Source of the DNA: Bacteroidaceae bacterium
Lineage (GTDB): Bacteria; Bacteroidota; Bacteroidia; Bacteroidales; Bacteroidaceae
DNA length: 64,000 nucleotides
Direction of reading: 5' to 3'
NCBI GenBank assembly: GCA_017622815.1
Contig: JAGAQH010000012.1
Coordinates: 1 to 64,000, forward strand
Shown piece by piece: positions 1-7,611 of the stretch. Positions within the stretch are counted from its first letter, which is position 1. Every line of letters starts with the position of its first letter. The notes beneath the pieces are model-generated. The model made no database searches and was not told the origin of the DNA. It saw only the letters and a program-made list of their open reading frames with translations. The position numbers and the translations under genes are program-made.

Positions 1-765
1 TATAGCGGAGGCATACATGCCGGCACACCCACTATGCCCGGCGATATCACCGTGGAGGAGCACATGTTCATGGCAGGCGACGTGCTAATGTCAGAGCGCA
101 CCTACATAGTGGATGTAGTTGGCGATTCCATGCGCGACGTGGACATCATGCCCGGCGACCAACTTCTGGTAAGGCACATAGAAGATCCCTCGCTCGTACG
201 CGACGGCGATGCCGTAATAGCATGGGTGGCGGGGCAGAACACCGTAAAGGCCTTCATGCGCGACGAGCAGGGCAATGCATGGCTCGTGCCGCGCAACCCG
301 AAATACGCACCCTTCCGCATCACCGAGGACATGCGCATCACCGGGTTGGTGATACGGTGCATCAAGTCCAACACTTCATCCGCCTATGCCGACCTGGCAC
401 GCATACTGAAAAAAGCCCAACTGACGCCAGAGCCAACCCCTCCTTCAGAAAAAGCCATTGCCCAGGCCGTGCTCTACATCTGCGACTCCGTGTCCAACGG
501 ACGCCAGTGGTTTGCCGTCTACCGTGCCCTGGCAGATACGGGTGCCATCCGCGATAACGATTTCACCACCTTTGCCAACCTCGTTGCCGACCTGCTCCCC
601 GAACATCCCTGTCTGCCCGTGGTGTCGGAAATGCGCCGCATGAACGTGCAGAGTTTCCGCAAACCCCTGCACCTGTGGAAACCCTACGATGCCCCCGTAT
701 CGGGCAGCATCTTCGAGAAATATGCTCGCCTGGCACAGGAAGTGAAGGAGAGGCTGGAGGGGTAA
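1..765 (+). CDS. S24/UmuD-LexA-like peptidase protein (5' partial)
   Basis: The frame is open to the first base, so the true start is probably upstream; the first ATG inside the window is at 34. The N-terminal half is an S24 peptidase domain. Counting from the ATG at 34, the motif GDSM gives a nucleophile Ser32, and TVK gives a general-base Lys72; this Ser/Lys spacing fits LexA, UmuD and phage-repressor families. An Ala-Gly pair just before residue 1 (HAG-TPTM) lies where self-cleavage occurs in those proteins. The C-terminal half (about residues 110-243) is not a domain I recognise. If a helix-turn-helix lies upstream of the window this would be a self-cleaving repressor; otherwise a UmuD-like protein. 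No umuC-like gene follows. A SOS-type or prophage-type regulatory role is inference. Confidence 0.75.
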   Translation, partial: YSGGIHAGTPTMPGDITVEEHMFMAGDVLMSERTYIVDVVGDSMRDVDIMPGDQLLVRHIEDPSLVRDGDAVIAWVAGQNTVKAFMRDEQGNAWLVPRNPKYAPFRITEDMRITGLVIRCIKSNTSSAYADLARILKKAQLTPEPTPPSEKAIAQAVLYICDSVSNGRQWFAVYRALADTGAIRDNDFTTFANLVADLLPEHPCLPVVSEMRRMNVQSFRKPLHLWKPYDAPVSGSIFEKYARLAQEVKERLEG

Positions 766-783
766 GGGGCAAACTTTACAAGC

Positions 784-807
784 AAAAAAATGCCCCATTC
801 CGGGGCA
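784..807 (-). terminator. Rho-independent terminator of the LRR gene
   Basis: Stem TGCCCC/GGGGCA with a 5-nt loop (791-807), followed on the minus strand by a run of seven T. It lies just after the stop codon of the minus-strand LRR gene. Confidence 0.8.
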
Positions 808-842
808 AATTTCAGGGGTGTTTGATAATGAGGGAGATAGGG

Positions 843-2060
843 TCAGTAGCGGATGATCTGGACGTTGGGGCAATCCTTGAAGGCATAGTCATCCACACTG
901 CACCCCTTAGGGATGCGCACTTCGGTGAGGCTGGAACAGTCAGAGAAAGTCCAGTCCCCAATCTTCGTCACCGATGGGGGGATGGTGATACTCGTGAGGC
1001 TGGAGCAACCATCGAAAGACTCTACCCCAATCTCCGTCACCGATGGGGGGATGGAGATACTCGTGAGGCTGGAGCAACGAGAGAAAGCACTGTACCCAAT
1101 CTTCGTCACCGATGGGGGGATGGTGATGCTCGTGAGGCTGGAGCAATCAGAGAAAGCCTCGTCCCCAATCTTCGTCACCGATGGAGGGATGGTGATGTTT
1201 GTAAGACTGGAGCAACTATAAAAAGCACCCATTCCAATCTTCGTCACCGATGGTGGTATGGCGATGTTCGTGAGGCTGGAGCAACGAGAGAAAGCCTCGT
1301 CCCCAATCTCCGTCACCGATGGGGGGATAATAGTATTCTTACACCCACTTATCAGCGTATTACTCTCCGTATGGATTATGGCATTGCAATCCTCCCTGGA
1401 GTCATAGACCTTGTTGTTCTTGGAAACGGTGATGCTCGTGAGACTGGAGCAACCCCAGAATGCATATTCCTCAATCTCTGTCATCGATGGGGGGATGGAG
1501 ATGTTTGTAAGACTGGAGCAACTATAAAAAGCACCCATTCCAATCTTCGTCACCGATGGTGGTATGGCGATGTTCGTGAGGCTGGAGCAATTGCAGAAAG
1601 CCAGATCCTCAATCTCAGTAACTGATGGGGGGATAATAGTATTCTTACACCCACTTATCAGCGTATTACTCTCCGTATGGATTATGGCATTGCAATCCTC
1701 TCTGGAGTCATAGACCTTGTTGTCCTTGGAAACGGAAATATTCGTGAGGCTGGAGCAATCACGGAAAGCCTCTTCCCCAATCTTCTTCACCCAGCGAGGT
1801 AGGGTTATACTTTTAAGATTCTTGCAACTACAGAAAGCCCCTTTCCCAATCTCCTCCACCCATTCGGGAAGAGTGATGTCCGTGAGGTTCTCGCATCCAC
1901 GGAAAGCCTCCGTTTCAATCTTCTTTATCCACAGGGGAAACTTTATGCTCGTGAGTTCCTTGCAAAAACAGAACGCCTCCTTCTTTATCTCTGTCTCCCA
2001 TTCGGGTATGATGGCCACTCCGTCCTGGATGTCGTAGCCGTATTCTTTGTATTTTGCCAT
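843..2060 (-). CDS. BspA-like leucine-rich repeat protein without signal peptide
   Basis: About 405 residues made almost wholly of 23-residue LRR_5 (BspA-type) repeats with the core 'CSSLTSITIPPSVTKIG.AF'. The start at 2060 (MAKYKEYGY) is preferred over an upstream ATG because the paralogue at 20084 begins the same way and a -7 element lies between the two ATGs. There is no signal peptide or lipobox, so the protein should stay in the cytoplasm, unlike classical BspA adhesins. A segment of 102 residues (beginning with VYDSREDCNAIIHTES) is duplicated within the gene, with nearly identical DNA. Function is unknown; such repeats mediate protein binding in known family members. Confidence 0.85.
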   Translation of the reverse strand: MAKYKEYGYDIQDGVAIIPEWETEIKKEAFCFCKELTSIKFPLWIKKIETEAFRGCENLTDITLPEWVEEIGKGAFCSCKNLKSITLPRWVKKIGEEAFRDCSSLTNISVSKDNKVYDSREDCNAIIHTESNTLISGCKNTIIPPSVTEIEDLAFCNCSSLTNIAIPPSVTKIGMGAFYSCSSLTNISIPPSMTEIEEYAFWGCSSLTSITVSKNNKVYDSREDCNAIIHTESNTLISGCKNTIIPPSVTEIGDEAFSRCSSLTNIAIPPSVTKIGMGAFYSCSSLTNITIPPSVTKIGDEAFSDCSSLTSITIPPSVTKIGYSAFSRCSSLTSISIPPSVTEIGVESFDGCSSLTSITIPPSVTKIGDWTFSDCSSLTEVRIPKGCSVDDYAFKDCPNVQIIRY

Positions 2061-2089
2061 AGTAGTGTTTTCGGGTGCTTTTACACGCA

Positions 2090-2097
2090 CAAAGATA
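2090..2097 (-). promoter_or_regulatory. Promoter -7 element for the LRR gene
   Basis: Minus-strand TATCTTTG, about 30 nt upstream of the chosen ATG at 2060. It matches the Bacteroidetes TAnnTTTG element. Confidence 0.6.
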
Positions 2098-2155
2098 CGA
2101 ATAAACGAGTGAAATAATATCAAGCTTGCTTGAATATTTTTTGCAACGAGTGAAA

Positions 2156-2181
2156 GTATCTTCGAGTTAACTCAAAGATAC
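2156..2181. promoter_or_regulatory. 26-bp near-perfect palindrome, possible operator
   Basis: The centre is GTTAAC and the arms read GTATCTT/AAGATAC; only one base pair departs from perfect symmetry. One arm contains a second minus-strand TATCTTTG (2173-2180). It lies upstream of the LRR gene promoter in the 353-nt gap 2124-2476, which otherwise holds only a repeated GAACCCATTA motif and one copy of a direct repeat (2203-2232). Confidence 0.45.
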
Positions 2182-2202
2182 AAAATATATTTTGAAAACA
2201 CC

Positions 2203-2232
2203 CCCATCGTCCACCTTTTCCGTCAAAAAGTC
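2203..2232 (+). repeat. Left copy of a 29-30 bp direct repeat flanking the DpnI island
   Basis: Begins CCCATCGTCCACCTTTTCCG. A near-identical copy in the same orientation lies at 5245-5273, differing by one substitution and a one-base length change in an A-run. The two copies bracket the regulator, DpnI and dam-remnant block. Confidence 0.6.
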
Positions 2233-2476
2233 CCACCCACGGGGGCAGGACATTGGTATTTTTCAAAACGGCAGGTCTCCGTACAGGTTCACATCATCTT
2301 CGCATAGCGACTGGGCAGGGAGGTGGTTCAGTTTTGAGAGGTCCTTGATTTTTGAATATCCAAACCATGTGAACCCATTATGAACCCATTAGCAAACACA
2401 TCAAAATACTGATACTTAGCAATGTCCGTCTTTACTGGATTCGCTTTGCTTGAAATTCTGACCCCATTATGAGCCA

Positions 2477-3799
2477 TTAGGTCCCCTTCAATGTGTAATG
2501 GACGCTTTTGCCAGATGTACCATTCTTTTCAAGCAAGGATTCTAACGATTGGAGGATACGCGTTGATGTCGACTTGCTGGTATTCATGATACGTTGTACA
2601 TCGGAGTTAGTAATACTGCCGTTTTTAATGATAAAGTCAACTATGGGGAAATGCTTCTGGTCAATCTTCAACCTCTTCAGCTGAGAGTGCAAGTCGGTAT
2701 AATATGTAATCATCAACCCACTGAGGATTTCCACAATGGGCGGCAGTAAATTATATGACGTTACAGCATCCAATATCCGTCTGTAACCGCGTCCCCAACT
2801 CTCTATATCACCACAACGAAAAAGCGTGTTTGCCACCGAGGGATTGAAGGGTTTGGAGGGGTGCTTTTCAAATAATAGCTCCGTTGTCCAATTCTCGGGC
2901 AGACGACCTGCATTCCAAAATACTATGTGGTCTGGATACACACTTATCTGAATGGGAGTTGCATCGGCATAATCCTTGTGGGCGATAGCATTCATAAGAG
3001 ATTCTCGCACGGCCTCTATAGGGAATTGTGGTGTTTCACGACGAGATATTCCTTCGTATGAAATGCTATAAATAAGGTACTTGCTCTTGATAAGGTCCAT
3101 TGCCTTCTCTATTTGCTCCATCAACGAACCATGCACTTCGTCTTGAAAAGCAAGGTCTTCATTGTCCGACTTGAAGAAGCCAATCTTGATATATGCACCT
3201 CGTATGTATTTTTCGGGAGATGGGTGAAAAAGCAAGATGGCTGCCCTGCTCAGTTGTCCTGTCTCTTCATCTATGAGTCGTAGGTCTTCGAGAAGATGTA
3301 TTGTGGAATCATTTAGCACCTCAGCGTCTACTCTATTACTCTTGGCTGCTTCTTTACGAAAACGATTTAATGCACTTTCTGAAAGGTCGTCAACAGTTAC
3401 ACCAGATATGGGTAGTTCATCCCAATTTCTCCCTGTTCGTTGCAAGATAAAACGATTCAATGCTGCTCCTTTCAATTCTTGCTTGGTACTCCCGGAGCGA
3501 TAATGGTACTGCCCCTTATAGTTAATTGGGTTGGAGTATTGAGGAATATCTATTTCAATGTATTCAATACCATTTTCTTCCAAAATGTTAACGTCCACCA
3601 TTATACCCAATACATCACGCACTTTATTGGGGATATCTTCAGAGAGTTTCTTTACATTGTCAACTTGGATGACATTGCCCTTGTCATCCTTGCCGATATA
3701 TAGTTTGCCACCCATTGCATTGGCAAATCCACATATCCATTTCAAATATTCGTCACGCCAACTCTCCTTGAATTCTATGTTCTGAGATTCTTTATTCAT
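2477..3799 (-). CDS. AlbA_2 (Schlafen-type) domain ATP-binding regulator
   Basis: 440 residues. The N-terminal AlbA_2 domain (about 1-120) has the typical opening E-x-K-E-S and the stretch CGFANAMGGKLYIGKDD. The middle carries the family's ATP-binding-like part (VRESLMNAIAHKDY, then FWNAGRLPE and SWGRGYRRIL). The C-terminal 60 residues look like a winged helix (NGSITNSDVQRIMNTSKSTS). These proteins are usually annotated as putative transcriptional regulators or RecG-related ATP-binding proteins and often sit in defence or accessory islands. It lies downstream of the DpnI genes on the same strand, separated by 64 nt. Its AT-rich composition, shared with the DpnI genes, contrasts with the GC-richer neighbours and suggests acquisition by transfer. 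The DNA target is unknown. Confidence 0.8.
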   Translation of the reverse strand: MNKESQNIEFKESWRDEYLKWICGFANAMGGKLYIGKDDKGNVIQVDNVKKLSEDIPNKVRDVLGIMVDVNILEENGIEYIEIDIPQYSNPINYKGQYHYRSGSTKQELKGAALNRFILQRTGRNWDELPISGVTVDDLSESALNRFRKEAAKSNRVDAEVLNDSTIHLLEDLRLIDEETGQLSRAAILLFHPSPEKYIRGAYIKIGFFKSDNEDLAFQDEVHGSLMEQIEKAMDLIKSKYLIYSISYEGISRRETPQFPIEAVRESLMNAIAHKDYADATPIQISVYPDHIVFWNAGRLPENWTTELLFEKHPSKPFNPSVANTLFRCGDIESWGRGYRRILDAVTSYNLLPPIVEILSGLMITYYTDLHSQLKRLKIDQKHFPIVDFIIKNGSITNSDVQRIMNTSKSTSTRILQSLESLLEKNGTSGKSVHYTLKGT

Positions 3800-3863
3800 A
3801 ATATCAAATACTGGGGGGTGATTAAACAGGAGTTAAACTTCCTTGTAAGCGGTTGAATATACC

Positions 3864-4178
3864 CTATTCTTTGAAGGATTGCCACTTTTTATATTCGTCA
3901 ATTTGCCTTTTATTCAACAAACTCTCAAGAAAGTCTATTTTCTTGCTATTTTGTTCTATCGAGGCTCTTAAGTCATCCGTAACCAGCTGCTTGCCAATTG
4001 TCTCATTTACATCAAAGCCACATTCCAATACCCAAGGACATTGTTTTATTAAATTCTCTCTTGCCTCTATTTCATTTGTACCACAACCCCTACCTAATAC
4101 CTGGCAATTCTCCACCTCTTTATCTTCTCTGGGTGGATATGTCAATCCCTCTGCTGTATAAAAAATATACTCATTCAT
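3864..4178 (-). CDS. Small protein coupled to DpnI (DpnD position)
   Basis: 104 residues, opening MNEYIFYTAEGLTYPP and containing a compact N-terminal half with NCQVLG and GFDVNE, then a charged, probably helical C-terminus. The start codon overlaps the stop of the DpnI gene by four bases (ATGA), so translation is probably coupled. In the pneumococcal DpnI cassette a second gene, dpnD, also follows the nuclease directly; position supports the comparison but I cannot confirm homology from memory. No catalytic motif is visible. The function of DpnD-like proteins is not settled, so I give none here. Confidence 0.7.
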   Translation of the reverse strand: MNEYIFYTAEGLTYPPREDKEVENCQVLGRGCGTNEIEARENLIKQCPWVLECGFDVNETIGKQLVTDDLRASIEQNSKKIDFLESLLNKRQIDEYKKWQSFKE

Positions 4179-4948
4179 AAACCTACCTTCTTATAAATTC
4201 CACGTGATGAAAAATCTATGAATCCTTTATCTCTTAAAAATTGCAGTTGCTGCCGAATTTTTGCCTCAATATTATTGTTGTTAGGATGTTTGACTCTTAG
4301 TTCCTCCACGAAAGAATACATATGTTTCAACGTAAAGGTGCTATCCAGTCGTTCTACGCAATTCAGTACATCAAACAACCAACCTCTGCTCTCTATGCTA
4401 TTTGTCTGCAAAGAATATATTTTGTTATACTCCCGACAAACAATTTCCGAATCAATAACAACCCTGTTTTTTATGATTGGAATCTTAGCAAAATCAGGGA
4501 TTTGATTTAACAGGATATTGCAACCCTCCCATCCTGCTCTTCTTGCATTCGAATCCAAAGGTTTGCGCTTCTCTATAACTTCTGGAACAAAAAAGCATTT
4601 GGGCACAATTATCAGATTGTTGACCTCATAATTATCGTAATGCATAAAAAAGAAACTTGGATTGTCAAGTGATGTTATGCGTTCAATCATAGTATTGTAC
4701 ACTCCATCATTCACTTTTGTGGAATACTTGTCCGAAAATTCCTTCTTGCTTTTTAGTTCATATTGGGATTTACAATGCTTGCATACATAATCCTTTACTG
4801 GAGCATTAGGTTCGGCCCTATTGATGGAAACCTCCCCACATATGGGGCAGTACATATTGCGTGCAAGCCAGTCTTCTGTTAAAACTCTGGCTATTTGCGT
4901 AGCACTCTTGTATCTCTCCGCCAATGAAGTATTGAAGCGTAAATCCAT
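4175..4948 (-). CDS. dpnC: DpnI-family type IIM restriction endonuclease (cuts Gm6ATC)
   Basis: 257 residues, close to the 254 of pneumococcal DpnI and alignable along its whole length (RVLTEDW, CPICG, ARRAGWEGCNI, SRGW, KIRQQLQFLRDKGFI). The PD-(D/E)xK catalytic residues fall at Asp53, Glu64 and Lys66, the same numbers as in DpnI, inside D-Y-V-C-K-H-C and YELKSKK. Four cysteines (34, 37, 56, 59) form the zinc site. The C-terminal winged-helix domain (about 185-257) reads the methylated site. The family cuts GATC only when the adenine is methylated, so it attacks incoming Dam-modified phage or plasmid DNA and needs no partner methylase. The gene begins ten bases after the truncated dam reading frame ends. 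High confidence for family, good for specificity. Confidence 0.93.
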   Translation of the reverse strand: MDLRFNTSLAERYKSATQIARVLTEDWLARNMYCPICGEVSINRAEPNAPVKDYVCKHCKSQYELKSKKEFSDKYSTKVNDGVYNTMIERITSLDNPSFFFMHYDNYEVNNLIIVPKCFFVPEVIEKRKPLDSNARRAGWEGCNILLNQIPDFAKIPIIKNRVVIDSEIVCREYNKIYSLQTNSIESRGWLFDVLNCVERLDSTFTLKHMYSFVEELRVKHPNNNNIEAKIRQQLQFLRDKGFIDFSSRGIYKKVGL

Positions 4949-4957
4949 ATTACCAGT

Positions 4958-5134
4958 TTAGATATTGGGATGCGTCTGCAACATATAGAAGAGCATTGCT
5001 CCTCCACCCACGAAAGGTTCTATGTAGGTAACGTTCTCCCTTGTGTCAAAGTCAGCGGGAAGCAGCGCTTCCAGTTGGTCGATGAGTTGGCTTTTTCCGC
5101 CCACCCACTTGACAAAAGGTTTTGCCTTAGCCAT
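4958..5134 (-). pseudogene. dam: dam-type DNA adenine methylase, N-terminal remnant
   Basis: 58 residues from MAKAKPFVKWVGGKSQL to LQTHPNI. It keeps the SAM-binding motif X (KWVGGKSQL) and motif I (EPFVGGGAM) of the Dam/M.DpnII family, which normally runs to about 260-290 residues; the DPPY catalytic motif and target-recognition region are absent. The stop comes at once after HPNI, and the DpnI start codon follows ten bases later. The start at 5134 is chosen because a -7 promoter element lies upstream of it and downstream of the earlier ATG at 5182. The product cannot methylate. The old dam promoter probably now drives DpnI. Confidence 0.88.
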
Positions 5135-5155
5135 AGTTTCTGGTTTATCTACATG

Positions 5156-5163
5156 CAAAGATA
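5156..5163 (-). promoter_or_regulatory. Promoter -7 element of the dam remnant/DpnI operon
   Basis: Minus-strand TATCTTTG about 22 nt upstream of the ATG at 5134; it probably drives the dam remnant, dpnC, the small gene and perhaps the AlbA_2 gene. Confidence 0.6.
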
Positions 5164-5244
5164 CGAAATCCCCCTCCCCCATGCAAGCATTCCGCCATAT
5201 TTATTTTGCACGCTCTCTGCCAACAAACAATAAAACGCCACCTT

Positions 5245-5273
5245 CCCATCGTCCACCTTTCCCGTCAAAAGTC
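5245..5273 (+). repeat. Right copy of the direct repeat flanking the DpnI island
   Basis: Begins CCCATCGTCCACCTTTCCCG; partner of 2203-2232, same orientation. Confidence 0.6.
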
Positions 5274-5392
5274 AACGAAACCTGGACTGGAAGTCAACCC
5301 TTTCAGTATAGAAAGTCTTGTAAGAGGAGGGAGTTTCATTTCGTGCGTTCGCACTATATTTCTTATAATCAACGATTTTTGACATGGTATAT

Positions 5393-5573
5393 ACAGTTAT
5401 GCAGTTATGCAGTTATTTTTGCCCACTTGCCAATCTTGATTACTTTCTTACTAAATATATAGTTATTATATAATATATTATAAATAATATATTATATAAT
5501 AAAATTTCTTTCATCCCTTTTCACACCCCTAAAAAAAAAACTGCATAACTGTATAACTGCATAACTGCATATA
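5393..5573. repeat. Nested inverted repeat with AT-rich perfect hairpin
   Basis: The outer arms are tandem 8-mers: CAGTTATG three times at 5393-5416 and its complement CATAACTG about four times at 5540-5570. Inside is a perfect 18-bp hairpin, arms TTATTATATAATATATTA (5463-5480) and its complement (5485-5502), with the 4-nt loop TAAA. It lies in the gene-free stretch 5183-6304. Confidence 0.8.
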
Positions 5574-6116
5574 GTGTTCTTCTTGATAATGTAAAGATAT
5601 TTTCAGTCTTATCAAACAATTGGCGTTTAACGGCATCCGCACTGCTTTACTGAATAAATGTGCAAAACTGCGAGAATACATCAATTTGATATTCAGGATG
5701 TTATTTTGATACACTACTCCCTTGCCACTTACGTTTTTTCGTTCACTTTTCCGTTCTCACATCGCCCGTGAGATGCTGACATATTGTCATGCGCCTGCTC
5801 ATTCATGTTCACGGCTGATTCCATGCGAGGACCGAGCCTTGACGATACGAGGATTTCCCGCCCTGTAATGCGCAAACAGAGATGTAAAAGTTTTTTAGAG
5901 TACAGGGTACAGATGACAGAGTACAGATGGCACTGGATTGGACAGATTTACACGGAGGATGCACTACATCTCTCAATCCCGTAGGGGGGGAGCGGAGGTA
6001 ATCCGAGGGCAAAGCATATTCTTCGTTTTATTTCACTCCAAGTCACCATAAGTCACTATAATTCACTATAATTCACCATAAGTCACTATAATTCACATTC
6101 CGCCAAAGGGATGTCG
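5574..6116. repeat. Gene-free stretch with short tandem repeats
   Basis: No convincing gene. It contains an ACAGAGTACAGA-type repeat (5899-5929) and six tandem 10-mers of the form TCAC(C/T)ATAA(G/T) with AG or AT joints (6041-6096), in phase with one DNA helical turn and ending about 20 bp before a promoter element. Confidence 0.7.
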
Positions 6117-6124
6117 TATCTTTG
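6117..6124 (+). promoter_or_regulatory. Promoter -7 element upstream of the smalltalk/HU pair
   Basis: TATCTTTG 20 nt after the 10-mer array. The transcript would begin about 180 nt before the smalltalk gene; that leader holds a CCCTCCC/GGGAGGG hairpin (6164-6179) and a 14-bp tandem repeat CTAATTACTAACTC (6259-6292). Confidence 0.5.
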
Positions 6125-6304
6125 CAGTACCGAAACGGAAAGACGGAACAGACCCTCCCCTCACCCTCCCAAGGGAGGGAGCAGTATCAACCGCCATCTG
6201 TGCAAATCCTGTCGCATCTGTGTTATCTGTGTTCAATTCACCGCTCGCCTGCTCTTCGCTAATTACTAACTCCTAATTACTAACTCCTAATTCAAATTAC
6301 CACT

Positions 6305-6409
6305 ATGGGAACATTCAACAACAACTCCACTTGGGGTAAAATCCTCAACATCATCATTACGGTGCTGACGGCGATAGCCACCACCTTCGGGGTGCAGTCG
6401 TGCGTGTAA
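6305..6409 (+). CDS. Smalltalk-type 34-residue membrane peptide
   Basis: The peptide begins MGTFNNNSTWGKILNIII and ends FGVQSCV. It has a polar N-terminus with a conserved Trp-Gly-Lys, then one hydrophobic segment (about residues 13-33) and a terminal Cys. This is the pattern of the 'smalltalk' peptides of Bacteroidales, which typically accompany HU-like genes, as here (HU-like gene at 6576). It is too short for most gene finders. The role is unknown; membrane insertion is inferred from the hydrophobic segment. Confidence 0.75.
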   Translation: MGTFNNNSTWGKILNIIITVLTAIATTFGVQSCV

Positions 6410-6575
6410 TGAACGGAAAACGGAAACCAAGTTTCGCTTTCCACAGACAAAAAGCAGTTCCCTACAAGTTCGGAGTAAATCTTCGTCGCCGTTCCTCCAC
6501 TTCGGCTTGCAGGGAGACTGAAAACAAAGTAGAACAACACATTAACAATCACGGAGGAACGGGAAGAAAGAAACT

Positions 6576-7085
6576 ATGAGTATACCCTACTCTCTTGCCC
6601 TGCGCCAGATACATCCGGGCGAACCCGAAATGGGAAACAAGACCTATCCAGTAGCGCAATTCCGCACAGCAATGAACCTCAGCGACATGGCAAAGCACAT
6701 GTCCAGCCACTCCAGCAAGTATGACAAGGGCGACGTGATGGCCGTGGCCACCCAACTGACCTCATGCATACGCGAACAGTTGCTCCTTGGCAACAAGGTG
6801 GTGCTTGGCGACTTGGGTGCCTTCAGCGTAACCCTCGTTTCCGATGCTGCCGACAATGCCGAGTCCTTCAGCACCGCACTGATAAAGAAGGTGAAGGTGC
6901 GCTGGGAACCCAGCAGCGAGTTCAAGGACCTGCTGAACGAAGCCTCCTTCGAGTACGTGGGCACCCGCAAGGCTCAGGCCGAGGCCCGCAAGGCCGAAAA
7001 GGAACTGCTGAACAACATGGCCACCATACAGCCCGGCGAGGATGCTCCCTCTGACGGCGGGGATGACGAAGGTTCACTGGGCTAA
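6576..7085 (+). CDS. HU-like DNA-binding protein (Bacteroidetes HU_rel class)
   Basis: 169 residues. Residues 1-120 form an HU/IHF-related fold with the class features 'GNKTYPVAQFRTAMNLSDMA', the helix CIREQLLLGNKVVLGDLGAF and the strand KKVKVRWEPSSEF. The C-terminal 45 residues are charged and probably disordered (RKAQAEARKAEKELL, then an Asp/Gly-rich end). These proteins bind DNA and are very numerous in Bacteroidales; the individual targets are unknown. It lies downstream of the smalltalk gene, probably on the same transcript. An AACGGAAAACGGAAA repeat lies between them (6412-6426). Confidence 0.85.
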   Translation: MSIPYSLALRQIHPGEPEMGNKTYPVAQFRTAMNLSDMAKHMSSHSSKYDKGDVMAVATQLTSCIREQLLLGNKVVLGDLGAFSVTLVSDAADNAESFSTALIKKVKVRWEPSSEFKDLLNEASFEYVGTRKAQAEARKAEKELLNNMATIQPGEDAPSDGGDDEGSLG

Positions 7086-7553
7086 ATGAGCGGTGAGCGG
7101 TGAGCGTTTAACGGTGAGCAGGGCACCGTGAAACAGGTGCTATTCTGTGGATTCCAGCGCCAGCGTAAACCTACTCTTGCTGAAAGGAAAATCTGCGTAT
7201 TCTGTGGATTCTGTGTGAATATAATCCCCATGCTCGCACTGAGACTTTTATTTCCTCACACAGAATACACGGAATACACAGAAATTATTCAATGAGTGAA
7301 ATACAATGATTGTAAGACGATGGAATGAATCCACAGAATTTGTCGCAGACTTCGTCACGACGGCTGGCGCGGTGAGCGTTGACTGCCTTGGCTTGATGAG
7401 CGTAGGCGAATAACGTTTCAGGTTCAACCATGACAGCATTGGACTTGATGTCACCACTGCCGAAAAGGGACTGAGACCGATTGCAAGAACTGTATAGGGG
7501 AGAATACATAAAAAACTCCCCTATCATTGTCACCTTTTGCATGGATAAATCGT
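7086..7553. other. Gene-free stretch with dispersed short repeats
   Basis: No supportable gene. It contains GAGCGGT tandem copies (7088-7106) and several forms of ATTCTGTGGATTC and its complement (about 7142, 7199, 7262). Confidence 0.6.
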
Positions 7554-7561
7554 TATATTTG
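7554..7561 (+). promoter_or_regulatory. Promoter -7 element of the sigma factor operon
   Basis: TATATTTG, 50 nt upstream of the start at 7612. Confidence 0.5.
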
Positions 7562-7611
7562 TGAGCATGTTCAAGAAAACGATTCATTAACAAACAATAA
7601 AATCAAACATT

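Noticed and set aside
2192..2383. A 63-codon open frame upstream of the LRR gene
   Set aside because: No family resemblance and it overlaps the direct repeat; judged non-coding.
3864..4178. Naming the small gene after DpnI as dpnD
   Set aside because: Only its position and coupling match the pneumococcal cassette; I could not confirm sequence homology.
5784..5984. A 66-codon open frame in the repeat-rich gap
   Set aside because: Runs through short tandem repeats, has no promoter nearby and no recognisable composition.
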